The notes under the pieces: model-generated
Told to the model about the DNA's origin: nothing
Database searches by the model: none
The model's input: only the letters and a program-made list of their open reading frames with translations
From: an uncultured Draconibacterium sp.
Lineage (GTDB): Bacteria > Bacteroidota > Bacteroidia > Bacteroidales > Prolixibacteraceae
DNA: 64,000 nt
NCBI RefSeq assembly: GCF_963675065.1
Contig: NZ_OY775906.1
Span: forward strand, 2,582,001 to 2,646,000
Direction: 5' to 3'
Program-made: the position numbers and the translations under genes
Shown: in pieces, positions 53,035 to 60,780 of the stretch
Numbering within the stretch: the stretch's first letter is position 1
Layout of the letters: every line of letters begins with the position of its first letter

Positions 53035-53406
53035 TTAGTTACCCAATAGCACTTCCTGTTTTTTCGATTTTCTCATTGTCATGCTAATCCAGATAAACAT
53101 CAAGAAAAACAAAACCATACCTGCAATGCATAGCAGGTTGATTGTTTTTAGCTTATTAAGGATTTTTGCATTTTCATTACCTTTCGCGTCACCTGCTCCA
53201 ACGGAAATTTTTGTTGCCTCAAGTTTTTCGAGTAAAACAATGTTGTCACTTAAGTTAAGTTGTTTTAAAGCTATGTTATTATCATTTGCCATTTCCAGCT
53301 TCTCTACACGCGGTATGTAGTTTCTCATATATTTCGTATAAAACGAAAAGGAGAATCCTAAAACTGATACAATCAATAAAATAATAAAGGTTTTGTTTTT
53401 TGTCAT
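53035..53406 (-). CDS. Small membrane protein of unknown function
   Basis: 123 residues. Two hydrophobic segments (TFIILLIVSVLGFSFSFYTKY near 5-25 and INLLCIAGMVLFFLMFIWISM near 88-108) frame a polar, possibly coiled-coil middle part (KLEMANDNNIALKQLNLSDNIVLLEKLE), presumably outside the membrane. Basic C terminus MRKSKKQEVLLGN. No family recognised. It follows the DUF2269-like gene by 30 bp, so the two may be co-transcribed. Confidence 0.7.
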   Translation of the reverse strand: MTKNKTFIILLIVSVLGFSFSFYTKYMRNYIPRVEKLEMANDNNIALKQLNLSDNIVLLEKLEATKISVGAGDAKGNENAKILNKLKTINLLCIAGMVLFFLMFIWISMTMRKSKKQEVLLGN

Positions 53407-53436
53407 AGTTGTTTTTTGTTGCAGTAATCGAACAAA

Positions 53437-53940
53437 TTATAACTTCTGCTTTTTCAATTTTGGTTTAAACACCGATATAAAAACAGCTACGATAAGCGTA
53501 GAGGTCATACATACACCCATTATCAGGTGGTTGTTAGCATACCAGTTGTAATCCGCATTCTGAAGGGCTTTCAGTCCAAGTTCTCCCGATATTTTTACGG
53601 TTTCTTCAATCCACGGACCGGAAAACAGTGTTCCCAGCACGATAATAAGAACCGTAATAATCCATTTAAAAATTAACCAGCCATGCTTAAAATATCCCCA
53701 TTTGGTAAATTGCGAATACATCCATCCGCTTAGAAGGCAGGTTATGGCAGCGGGTACCAACAGCTTCATATCGATAAAATGAATAATCCTGTTCAACAAG
53801 TGCAGCTGGCCTCCTGTAGAAAGATCATTGCCTAAAAAATGAATTAGAAACATTACCGCCCCGGTAGTTATCCAAACTCCGGCTGCAATAACATGAATTG
53901 ATTTTAACCACTTTTTCTGTTTTACTGTTAATTCGGCCAT
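53437..53940 (-). CDS. DUF2269-like integral membrane protein
   Basis: 167 residues from the ATG at 53938-53940 (MAELTVKQKKWLKSIHVIAAG); an ATG 33 bp upstream adds a short polar leader and is less likely. Seen: four hydrophobic segments, with SIHVIAAGVWITTGAVMFLIHFL, FIDMKLLVPAAITCLLSGWMY, WLIFKWIITVLIIVLGTLFSG and HLIMGVCMTSTLIVAVFISVF. Conserved-looking histidines (H in SIHVIA, FIHFID, NNHLIMG) recall haem- or copper-related CopD/DUF2269 proteins, but this is only resemblance. Downstream partner is the small membrane protein at 53035. Confidence 0.72.
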   Translation of the reverse strand: MAELTVKQKKWLKSIHVIAAGVWITTGAVMFLIHFLGNDLSTGGQLHLLNRIIHFIDMKLLVPAAITCLLSGWMYSQFTKWGYFKHGWLIFKWIITVLIIVLGTLFSGPWIEETVKISGELGLKALQNADYNWYANNHLIMGVCMTSTLIVAVFISVFKPKLKKQKL

Positions 53941-54226
53941 TGGTATTAGTTTGTATAGTTGTTGGTATTTCAAGTAATTGTTTCAACTCGTTTAATAGAA
54001 TTTCGACCAGGGAACGGATTACAAATCCAGCGGGGACTTTAAATTTATTGCGAGTGCCCTGCCATTAACACTTTTACTCGCATTATTATAAAGAACGAAA
54101 AAAAATATCTGATACGTATTATTCGACACTTGCATCGAGTATATGGATATCATTTCCCATATTGGCATGAAATGAATTATTTAAGCAAATTGCTAACATT
54201 TATGCTTGTATTGCATTCTATTGTTT

Positions 54227-54598
54227 TTATAATATTGCTATCAAAACATTTATAATAGCAAAAATTAGATTCGCTATAAATCCATATTTTATATATTTTG
54301 AATTTCTTTCATTTAGCTTGTTTGCTTTAATATTCGATTCGGCTAATCTTATTTCTATGCTACTTTCATAATTTAGCTTTTCAAAAGATTCAAATTTCCA
54401 TCCCTTGTCTGTAAGTCTATAAGAATAAGAACCAAGATCAACTATTAACCCAATATCTTTTAATCCTCCGATTACGGGGAATCTATTGTTTTCTAAATCT
54501 TTTATGCTTTTCGACAAATTGCTTTTGGTCATTGAGCCATTATTTTGCTTCATTAAATCAATTACCATTGTAGCCATTTGTTCATGTATCTTATTCAT
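54227..54598 (-). CDS. Small protein with winged-helix-like N terminus and one transmembrane segment
   Basis: 123 residues. Residues about 5-75 look like a winged-helix fold (MATMVIDLMKQNNGSMTKSNL, then a beta-wing GSYSYRLTDKGWKF); residues about 100-122 are a single C-terminal membrane segment (YGFIANLIFAIINVLIAIL). Tail-anchored DNA-binding-like protein of no known family. Base composition is AT-rich compared with neighbouring genes and codon use looks different, which may indicate acquisition. Isolated between two spacers of over 250 bp. Confidence 0.6.
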   Translation of the reverse strand: MNKIHEQMATMVIDLMKQNNGSMTKSNLSKSIKDLENNRFPVIGGLKDIGLIVDLGSYSYRLTDKGWKFESFEKLNYESSIEIRLAESNIKANKLNERNSKYIKYGFIANLIFAIINVLIAIL

Positions 54599-55018
54599 CT
54601 GTAATTATTCTTTATTTAAACTGAATGATAACTATATTATCTATACGTAAAAACCTTCTTATAATCGCTAAACCGCTAGTTATTGTAAGGTTTTTGTGTT
54701 TTTATACAAGCTGTTTTTTTGCGTATTCAATGATACAGGAATTTTTGGTTCATTAAAACTAAACATATTTTTTATGTTTTATGCAATGACACTTCCTGAT
54801 TGTTTCATTTTACAACATTTCTGCGAAATCAGCGACGAATTTCTTCCTTAGTCAATTCTGAAGTATCCATCTTATCTGTTTTTTTAAACTTATGGCTTAA
54901 CGTTTAGAATAAGAACAGTAGCCTATTCCTTTCAAGTTACAAGAATGTTTTAGCGGGCCAAAACCCTTGAATTCTGAACTAACCCGGCTATTATTATACA
55001 TTGTTGTGCTTTCGTTTT
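54599..55018. other. AT-rich intergenic region with a hairpin repeat
   Basis: No gene seen. It contains the first copy (54745-54789) of a direct repeat whose second copy lies at 55853-55896. Confidence 0.5.
54745..54789 (+). repeat. Hairpin-bearing direct repeat flanking marC-like gene, copy 1
   Basis: CATTAAAACTAAACATATTT then TTTATGTTTTATGCAAT; the arms AAACATA and TATGTTT can form a stem. Copy 2 at 55853-55896 shares the CATTAAAACTA, ACAT, TTTTTATGTTT and TGCAAT blocks. Both copies have the same orientation and lie on either side of the MarC-family gene. Confidence 0.65.
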
Positions 55019-55630
55019 TTAAATATTGAATGATAATTTGATTCCTTCTGTAATCATTCCTGTTCCAAGTATAGCAAGGATTAGCCCCATTAATTTACCT
55101 ACTACTGAGATCAAGTTTGGCCCCACTTTTTCTACGATTTTTTCGCTGAAAATAAAGGCTACATAAGTTAGAAAAATAAGTGTCGCAAAAATTGTGATGA
55201 CGATTCCAATGTGTACAAAATCTGCATTGGTAACACTATTCATTGCGGCGATAATAGTTCCAGGCCCCGCCAATATAGGAATAGCTAATGGGGAAATAGC
55301 AAGGTTGTTATTACCTCCTGCATTATTTTGGTGCATTTTGGGCTTTCGAGACATAAGCATTTCAAAACCCACATAAAATATCAGAATGCCACCTGTTATT
55401 TTGAATGCAGGAATAGTAATTCCAAACATCTCAAAAATATATTTTCCAGCAACAACAAAAGTGGCGACAATAATAAAAGCCGTAATTGTTCCTGTTCGGG
55501 CAATTTTCTTTTTATTTTCTTCTGTTTCACCTTCTACAAGTCCCAAAAAAATTGGAGTGTTTGCAATTGGATTCATAATAGCAAAGAAGCTCATAAATAC
55601 TGTCAGAGCATAGGTAAATAAATTTTCCAT
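55019..55630 (-). CDS. MarC/SNARE-associated-like integral membrane protein (MarC family)
   Basis: 203 residues from the ATG at 55628-55630 (MENLFTYALTVFMSFFAIMNPIANTPIF), which is the family start; the frame is open 162 bp further upstream but that part is AT-rich and not membrane-like. Seen: six hydrophobic segments, family motifs FFAIMNPIANTPIFLGL, AFKITGGILIFYVGFEML, LAISPLAIPILAGPGTIIAAM and a C-terminal LMGLILAILGTGMITEGI. MarC proteins were once linked to multiple antibiotic resistance but their transport role is not established. Single gene. Confidence 0.93.
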   Translation of the reverse strand: MENLFTYALTVFMSFFAIMNPIANTPIFLGLVEGETEENKKKIARTGTITAFIIVATFVVAGKYIFEMFGITIPAFKITGGILIFYVGFEMLMSRKPKMHQNNAGGNNNLAISPLAIPILAGPGTIIAAMNSVTNADFVHIGIVITIFATLIFLTYVAFIFSEKIVEKVGPNLISVVGKLMGLILAILGTGMITEGIKLSFNI

Positions 55631-55852
55631 ATAGGTTATTTTGTAATAATCTATTTCTAAATTAGTTAAAATCGTGCGGTCTGTGAAACTCCACAAAATG
55701 AAACACAACTGGTAAGCATCATCATTGTTGTTATATCGCTTAAAACATCTGAAAAAATGTTGTAATACACCCAATATGGCTGTAAAATTCACTTATTATA
55801 TTATTCTCATATTCAGATGCTATTTCAGAGTGTGTATACAATGGTTTTTGTT

Positions 55853-55896
55853 TTGGTGCATTAAAACTATACATTTTTTTATGTTTCGTGCAATAA
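55853..55896 (+). repeat. Hairpin-bearing direct repeat flanking marC-like gene, copy 2
   Basis: See copy 1 at 54745-54789; about 35 of 44 positions agree by eye. It lies 220 bp upstream of the MarC-family start. Confidence 0.6.
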
Positions 55897-55899
55897 ACG

Positions 55900-56143
55900 C
55901 TGTAAAACAATTCTCCTAATCGTTGGTGCACCCCGAAGCTTAGGGATTTCAACCAGCCAGGCTGCTTTCTATTTTTGCTATATACTTTTTTTCTTTGTTT
56001 TTCATTCTTCGCTCCTATGCTACCCCTGCCCCCTAAAGGGGAAGTCCGGCACACATTAGCCAATCCATCAACAATCTCAAATCGTTAATCTTCATTCGTC
56101 AATCTTCTTCATCCCACTCATTCACCCAAACACTCAGAGGTAA
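55900..56143. other. Gene-free spacer with degenerate repeats
   Basis: Part of an 815-bp spacer upstream of the ABC-F gene. A short CCCCTAAAGGGG palindrome lies at about 56030-56041 in CTGCCCCCTAAAGGGGAAGTCC, another common Bacteroidota spacer sequence. No gene supported. Confidence 0.45.
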
Positions 56144-56314
56144 AAATTGACAAACTGATAAATTGACAAATTGTTAACTGAGAACTGTGACTGAGAACTG
56201 TGACTGAGAACTGAGACTGAGAACTGAGACTAAAAACTGAAACAGATCTCTCCTCCCCCGAAGTTTCGGGGCTAGTCGAGATGACATTACTTTTGCCTTT
56301 TTACTTTCGCCTTG
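56144..56314 (+). repeat. Composite repeat array, copy 1 (upstream of the ABC-F gene)
   Basis: Four blocks in order: AAATTGACAAACTG...TTGTTAACTG (from 56144), tandem GAGAACTGWGACT units (about 56178-56238), a GTCAT-type unit (56240-56286; AAACAGATCTCTCCTCC, hairpin CCCCGAAGTTTCGGGG, GTCGAGATGACA), and a tail CTTTTGCCTTTTTACTTTCG to 56314. The same four blocks in the same order occur at 58581-58760. Confidence 0.85.
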
Positions 56315-56392
56315 TCCCCCTTCCTGTATTAATTTAAGACTAACTCCACCCTAACTTGTTGATCGCTTAACACATGGTATCAATTATTTGTC

Positions 56393-56400
56393 TACGTTTG
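56393..56400 (+). promoter_or_regulatory. -7 promoter element of the ABC-F gene
   Basis: TACGTTTG (TAnnTTTG), 45 bp before the ATG at 56446. Confidence 0.5.
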
Positions 56401-56445
56401 CACTCCCTTAGAAAAAGGGCTAAAAATTGAAAACAGAATTATAGA

Positions 56446-58062
56446 ATGATTACAGTATCGAATTTAAGAATACAATTTGGGAAACGCATACTATTTCAGG
56501 ACGTTAACATGAAGTTTACGGCCGGAAACTGCTATGGCGTTATCGGGGCAAACGGAGCAGGAAAATCAACCTTTTTAAAAGCAATCTCGGGGCAGATCGA
56601 CGCTACTGCAGGACGTATTTCGCTGGAACCCGGCGAGCGGCTTTCGGTGTTAAGTCAGGACCACTTTGCTTTTGATGAGTTTAATGTTCTGGATACTGTA
56701 ATGAAAGGTCACGCCGAGCTTTGGGATCTGATGAAAGAAAAAGATGCCCTTTATATGAAACCTGATTTTTCGGAAGCAGACGGAATTTTAGCCGGTGAGC
56801 TGGAAGAAAAGTTTGGCGACATGGGCGGATGGAATGCCGAAAGTGATGCAGCTACATTGTTGAGCAACCTTGGCATAAAAGAAGAATACCACTACACGCT
56901 GATGAAAGACATGAGCGGTAACCAAAAAGTGCGTGTTTTGCTGGCACAGGCATTATTCGGAAATCCCGATAACCTGTTGCTCGATGAGCCGACCAACGAC
57001 CTCGACCTGGAAACCGTTGTTTGGCTGGAGAATTACCTGGCCAATTACGAGAATACCGTGTTGGTGGTATCGCACGACCGTCACTTCCTGGATGCCATTT
57101 CAACCCACACAATAGATATTGATTACGGCGATATAAAAATGTTTGCCGGAAACTACAGTTTCTGGTACCAGAGTAGCCAGCTGGCACTGCGTCAGCAGCA
57201 GGCACAAAACAAAAAAGCCGAGGAGAAGAAGAAAGAACTGCAGGAGTTTATTTCGCGTTTTAGTGCTAACGTGGCTAAATCGAAACAAACTACCAGCCGT
57301 AAAAAAATGCTGGAGAAACTGAATGTGGAAGATATTCAGCCATCGACACGAAAATACCCGGGAATTATTTTTAACCCTGAGCGTGAAGCCGGCGACCGCA
57401 TTCTGGATGTGGAAAACCTGAGTGCCAGCACCGAAGGAACCATCCTTTTTAAAGACGTGGAATTCACTGCACAAAAAGGAGAAAAAATTGTATTTCTGTC
57501 GCGCGACCACCGTGCAATGACCGCCTTTTTCGAGATCATTAACGGAAACCGCGAAGCCGACTCGGGAACTTACCAGTGGGGACAAACCATTACATCGGCA
57601 TATTTACCTATTGACAACTCGGAGTTTTTCGATAGTGACATGACTTTGTTCGACTGGTTGTGCCAGTTTACTACCGACACTACCGAAATTTATATTCGCG
57701 GCTATTTGGGAAGAATGTTGTTTGCCGGCGATGAGATCTATAAAAAAGTAAACGTACTATCAGGAGGTGAGAAAATGCGCTGTATGATTGCCAAAATGCA
57801 GTTGCTCGATGCCAACGCGCTTATTTTGGATACACCAACCAACCACCTCGATCTGGAATCGATTCAGGCCTTTAACAACAACCTGATAAAATATCCGGGG
57901 AACGTATTTATGTCGTCGCACGACCACGAGTTTATTTCATCGGTGTGTAACCGCATTATTGAATTAACGCCAAATGGCATTATTGATAAACTAATGCCGT
58001 ACGACGAATATATTGAGGACGAAAAAATTCACGCACTGCGCGAGAAACTTTATACAACTTAA
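56446..58062 (+). CDS. ABC-F family ATPase, YbiT-like, with altered second ATPase domain
   Basis: 538-residue soluble ribosome-associated ABC protein without membrane domains. First domain is complete: Walker A GANGAGKS (34-41), signature MSGNQKVRV, Walker B with catalytic glutamate E181 in LLLDEPTNDLD, VVSHDRHFLD. A charged linker of the ABC-F type (about 245-315, QNKKAEEKKKELQEFI) follows. In the second domain the Walker A position reads SRDHRAMT (352-359; Met358 for Lys) and the Walker B reads LILDTPTNHLD with Thr463 for the catalytic Glu, while LSGGEKMRC and SSHDHEF are kept. So only one composite ATP site can be fully active. Followed by ywbE after 67 bp and bracketed by composite repeats. 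Confidence 0.93.
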   Translation: MITVSNLRIQFGKRILFQDVNMKFTAGNCYGVIGANGAGKSTFLKAISGQIDATAGRISLEPGERLSVLSQDHFAFDEFNVLDTVMKGHAELWDLMKEKDALYMKPDFSEADGILAGELEEKFGDMGGWNAESDAATLLSNLGIKEEYHYTLMKDMSGNQKVRVLLAQALFGNPDNLLLDEPTNDLDLETVVWLENYLANYENTVLVVSHDRHFLDAISTHTIDIDYGDIKMFAGNYSFWYQSSQLALRQQQAQNKKAEEKKKELQEFISRFSANVAKSKQTTSRKKMLEKLNVEDIQPSTRKYPGIIFNPEREAGDRILDVENLSASTEGTILFKDVEFTAQKGEKIVFLSRDHRAMTAFFEIINGNREADSGTYQWGQTITSAYLPIDNSEFFDSDMTLFDWLCQFTTDTTEIYIRGYLGRMLFAGDEIYKKVNVLSGGEKMRCMIAKMQLLDANALILDTPTNHLDLESIQAFNNNLIKYPGNVFMSSHDHEFISSVCNRIIELTPNGIIDKLMPYDEYIEDEKIHALREKLYTT

Positions 58063-58129
58063 TTTGTTTCTTTAATTAATCAGCCCCCCAAATCTTTACC
58101 AAAAGTTTTTTACTAAAAGAGATCGACAA

Positions 58130-58330
58130 ATGATTAATCAACAGAGAAAGAATATTAAAACCGGCTTAAACGTTGCCGTTGTAAAAAAAGAACATCAACG
58201 ATCGGGTGAATTAACCTGTGGTATCGTTAAGAGAATATTGACAAAATCGACCATCCACCCACACGGAATAAAAGTAATGCTCGAAACCGGAGAAGTAGGG
58301 CGCGTGCAGAAGATTATGCAGGAGGATTAA
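58130..58330 (+). CDS. ywbE: YwbE family protein (DUF2196)
   Basis: 66-residue basic protein, complete. Seen: the family core QRKNIKTGLNVAVVKKEHQRSGELTCGIVKRILTKSTIHPHGIKVMLETGEVGRVQKI, an SH3/KOW-like small beta fold. Function unknown; nucleic-acid or ribosome association is suspected from its fold, and its position 67 bp after the ABC-F gene is in line with that. A plausible Shine-Dalgarno is not obvious (AAAAGAGATCG before the ATG). Confidence 0.9.
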   Translation: MINQQRKNIKTGLNVAVVKKEHQRSGELTCGIVKRILTKSTIHPHGIKVMLETGEVGRVQKIMQED

Positions 58331-58580
58331 GGGACAGGATTGAGGGACTTAATGATTTAATGCGGAAATGCTTTAATGCTTCTTTGTGGTTAGCTCTTTT
58401 TGATGCTGGATCCTTGATTCTTGATATTGGATGCTGGAAGGTCTTCCGGTTTTTAGAAAGGAAAATCGTAAAATTGGTCTTATCTCCCGGCGCTTACGCA
58501 CCGGGCTGTTTTGTTTCGCCCCTTTGGAGCTTTTTGCATACTGCTATTTGCGTACTGCCTACTCATTTACTCAAAAGAAG
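58331..58580. other. Spacer with ATCCAG-type repeat remnants
   Basis: GATGCTGGATCC (58402) and ATATTGGATGCTGGAAGG (about 58425-58442) are the reverse complement of the NATCCAG units found in the epimerase gene at 42.5 kb. An 88-codon frame at 58360-58626 runs through these repeats and is not a gene. Confidence 0.6.
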
Positions 58581-58760
58581 AAAATTGACAAACTGTCCAA
58601 TTGAAAAATTGTTAACTGGCAACTGAGACTGTTAACTGAGACTGGCAACTGCGACTGTAAACTGGGACTGTAAACTGAAACAGATTTCTCCTCCCCCGAA
58701 GTTTCGGGGCTCGTCGAAATGACAATCACTTTTGCCTTTTTACTTTTACCTTTCGCCTTG
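58581..58760 (+). repeat. Composite repeat array, copy 2 (downstream of ywbE)
   Basis: Same four blocks as 56144-56314 and same orientation: AAAATTGACAAACTG...TTGTTAACTG, tandem AACTGNGACTG units (about 58613-58677), GTCAT-type unit (58678-58724; about four differences from copy 1 over 47 bp), tail CTTTTGCCTTTTTACTTTTA to 58760. It ends 5 bp before the stop of the convergent acyltransferase gene. Confidence 0.85.
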
Positions 58761-58764
58761 CCAA

Positions 58765-60555
58765 CTACTCCACTTCACGGCTGCCATAAAAACGGTCGAG
58801 AATAGAGCCATCGTTGGCTTCTTTTGACAGCGACTCGATGGTATTTTTCGGCACGTTGTAAACATCGAGCACAATCAGTCCATCCAGGCAGTTATTAAAT
58901 TTAGGATCGACATTAAACCCAATTATCTCAGCATTGAGTTTAATATACTTTTTCAGTAATACCGGAAGTCCTGAGTTCTGTTCATCCAAATCGCCAATGG
59001 TTTTGTCGAGCCGGTTAATATCGTGCTCCACATTTTCCATCAGCAGATTCAAATCCACATTGTCGCTTTTAAATTTGTAGCTGTTTCGCGGTTTTATATG
59101 CTGAGCCATTCGCCAGTTCAAATGGTTCTTCATAATAAACTTAATAATCAGGTCTTTCGACACCTTCGAATAATTATTACTGATACTCACCGGCCCAATC
59201 AAGTAACGGTATTCCGGGTTTTTCAGCAGGAAATACAAAATACCTTTCCACAGCAAAAACAATGGCATAGGTTTGCGTTGGTATTCTTTAATTACAAACG
59301 AGCGCCCCAGTTCAATGCTTTCCTTTAAAACAGGTTTAAAACTTTCCGAGATACGAAACAGCGAATGCAGGTAAAAGCCTCGCCGGCCGAGCTGTTCCAT
59401 AATATCTTTGCCTTTCCCCAGTCGATATGCCCCAACAATCCGATTTTCATCTTCGTCCCAGATAAACATCTGGTTGTAGTACAAATCATATTCGTCGATA
59501 TCAATGCTGCGGTTAGTCCCCTCGCCTACTTCGCGAAAAGTAATCTCCCGCAAGCGACCGATTTCATTCAGAATATTCGGAATCATTGCCGACGGAGCAC
59601 AATACGCCGTATAATTCTTTAGCGAGAACAGTGTGTGCTTCGATTTTATCAGCTGAATTTCTTTCTGAATTTTTGCCAACGGAACCGGATCGATAATGGC
59701 ATCGGGTTTTACATTGGCTTTCAGCGCATAATTAAAAAAGCGCCGAACCTCAATATCCGATTCCATGCTGTACGTTTTAGCTCGCAGAAACCGCCCCAGC
59801 TGATACACATCTTTATACGTATCCTGTTCGTCAACTTTTATAGGGCTGCCAATTCGCAGTTTTATTTTCTTATGCTTTTTTCGCAAAATCTCCGACGGCA
59901 GACGCGCACTTTTTAATGAGGGATTGATTTTGGCCACCAGGTGCAACAAGCGGCTGTTGGTTCCCTGAAAAAGTACCGGAACAACAGGAACACGAGCCAT
60001 TTTTATAAAATTCACCACCGGAAACTGCCAGACTTTGTCGGTAACACCACCAAAAGGATCTTTTGTGTGCACATCAATGGCCGGGAAAAGACAGAGCACT
60101 CCCCCGTCATTCAAATGTGTAACGGCTTCTTTTAATCCGTAATAATTCCCTTGCTCCGAATCATCAAACGGGTTTTCTTCCATAAAATACTCCGAAACAG
60201 CATCTATCTTTTTCAACAAATAATTGGCCAGCACTTTAACATCGTTACGTACCAGCGACAGGTATTTTATCAGCAACAAGCCATCGAAACCTCCAAGCGG
60301 ATGGTTGGCTACAATAATCAGCGGTCCTTCCTTTGGTATTTTTTTTAGCTGCTCTTCGTCAAACTCAATGTCGAACTCAAGCATTTTAATCAGCTCATCA
60401 ATAAAATCCACCCCACGCTTATCTATTATCTGCTCGTAAATTTTATCCAGCTTTTTAAAACGAAGAATAAACATCAGGAACTTAGCGAAATAATCGCCGT
60501 TGGTAGGCGCTGGGTGTTGGTCTTTGAACAAATCCTTTGGCTCTGGTAATTCCAT
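58765..60555 (-). CDS. Bifunctional acyltransferase, OlsF/GlsF-like (PlsC domain + GNAT domain)
   Basis: 596-residue protein joining two lipid acyltransferases. N-terminal part (about 50-290) is PlsC/OlsA-like: IIVANHPLGGFDGLLL with H85 and D91, LCLFPAIDVHTKDPFGG, VPVVPVLFQGTNS and RIGSPIKV. C-terminal part (about 325-520) is OlsB/GNAT-like: LREITFREVGEGTNRSIDIDEYDLYYNQMFIWDEDENRIVGAYRLG and RSFVIKEYQRKPMPLFLLWKGI. In OlsF proteins the GNAT part N-acylates an amino acid and the PlsC part O-acylates it, giving ornithine or glycine lipids of the envelope. The order PlsC-GNAT equals that of OlsF. Amino acid and acyl donor are not determined. Divergent from ygiQ. Confidence 0.88.
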   Translation of the reverse strand: MELPEPKDLFKDQHPAPTNGDYFAKFLMFILRFKKLDKIYEQIIDKRGVDFIDELIKMLEFDIEFDEEQLKKIPKEGPLIIVANHPLGGFDGLLLIKYLSLVRNDVKVLANYLLKKIDAVSEYFMEENPFDDSEQGNYYGLKEAVTHLNDGGVLCLFPAIDVHTKDPFGGVTDKVWQFPVVNFIKMARVPVVPVLFQGTNSRLLHLVAKINPSLKSARLPSEILRKKHKKIKLRIGSPIKVDEQDTYKDVYQLGRFLRAKTYSMESDIEVRRFFNYALKANVKPDAIIDPVPLAKIQKEIQLIKSKHTLFSLKNYTAYCAPSAMIPNILNEIGRLREITFREVGEGTNRSIDIDEYDLYYNQMFIWDEDENRIVGAYRLGKGKDIMEQLGRRGFYLHSLFRISESFKPVLKESIELGRSFVIKEYQRKPMPLFLLWKGILYFLLKNPEYRYLIGPVSISNNYSKVSKDLIIKFIMKNHLNWRMAQHIKPRNSYKFKSDNVDLNLLMENVEHDINRLDKTIGDLDEQNSGLPVLLKKYIKLNAEIIGFNVDPKFNNCLDGLIVLDVYNVPKNTIESLSKEANDGSILDRFYGSREVE

Positions 60556-60571
60556 TTATTGCTTTTAAGTT

Positions 60572-60579
60572 CAAATATG
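60572..60579 (-). promoter_or_regulatory. Possible -7 element of the OlsF-like gene
   Basis: Minus strand reads CATATTTG, one base off TAnnTTTG, 16 bp before the ATG at 60553-60555. The 222-bp divergent spacer to ygiQ holds no gene. Confidence 0.35.
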
Positions 60580-60780
60580 CTGTTTCCCTCAGTTATTTTA
60601 AAGACGAACTCAGCTCATTACAAAAATAAAACGATTTTTGAATTAACATCGTTACCTTATTAATACTATACAATTATTTTAAGGTTGCCCTTTTGCGGCT
60701 AAAACCAGCAATTTGACAACCATGAAATATTTTTTAATCATATTTGAACTTTCTTTGTTATAAGGGTATAATTTTATTTG

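Noticed and set aside
56178..56238. Regular short repeats that might suggest a CRISPR array
   Set aside because: Units are 12-13 bp, contiguous without unique spacers, and degenerate; no cas gene is near. They are simple tandem repeats within the composite array.
58360..58626. 88-codon plus-strand frame after ywbE
   Set aside because: It runs through ATCCAG-type and AACTG-type repeats, has no ribosome binding signal and no family resemblance.
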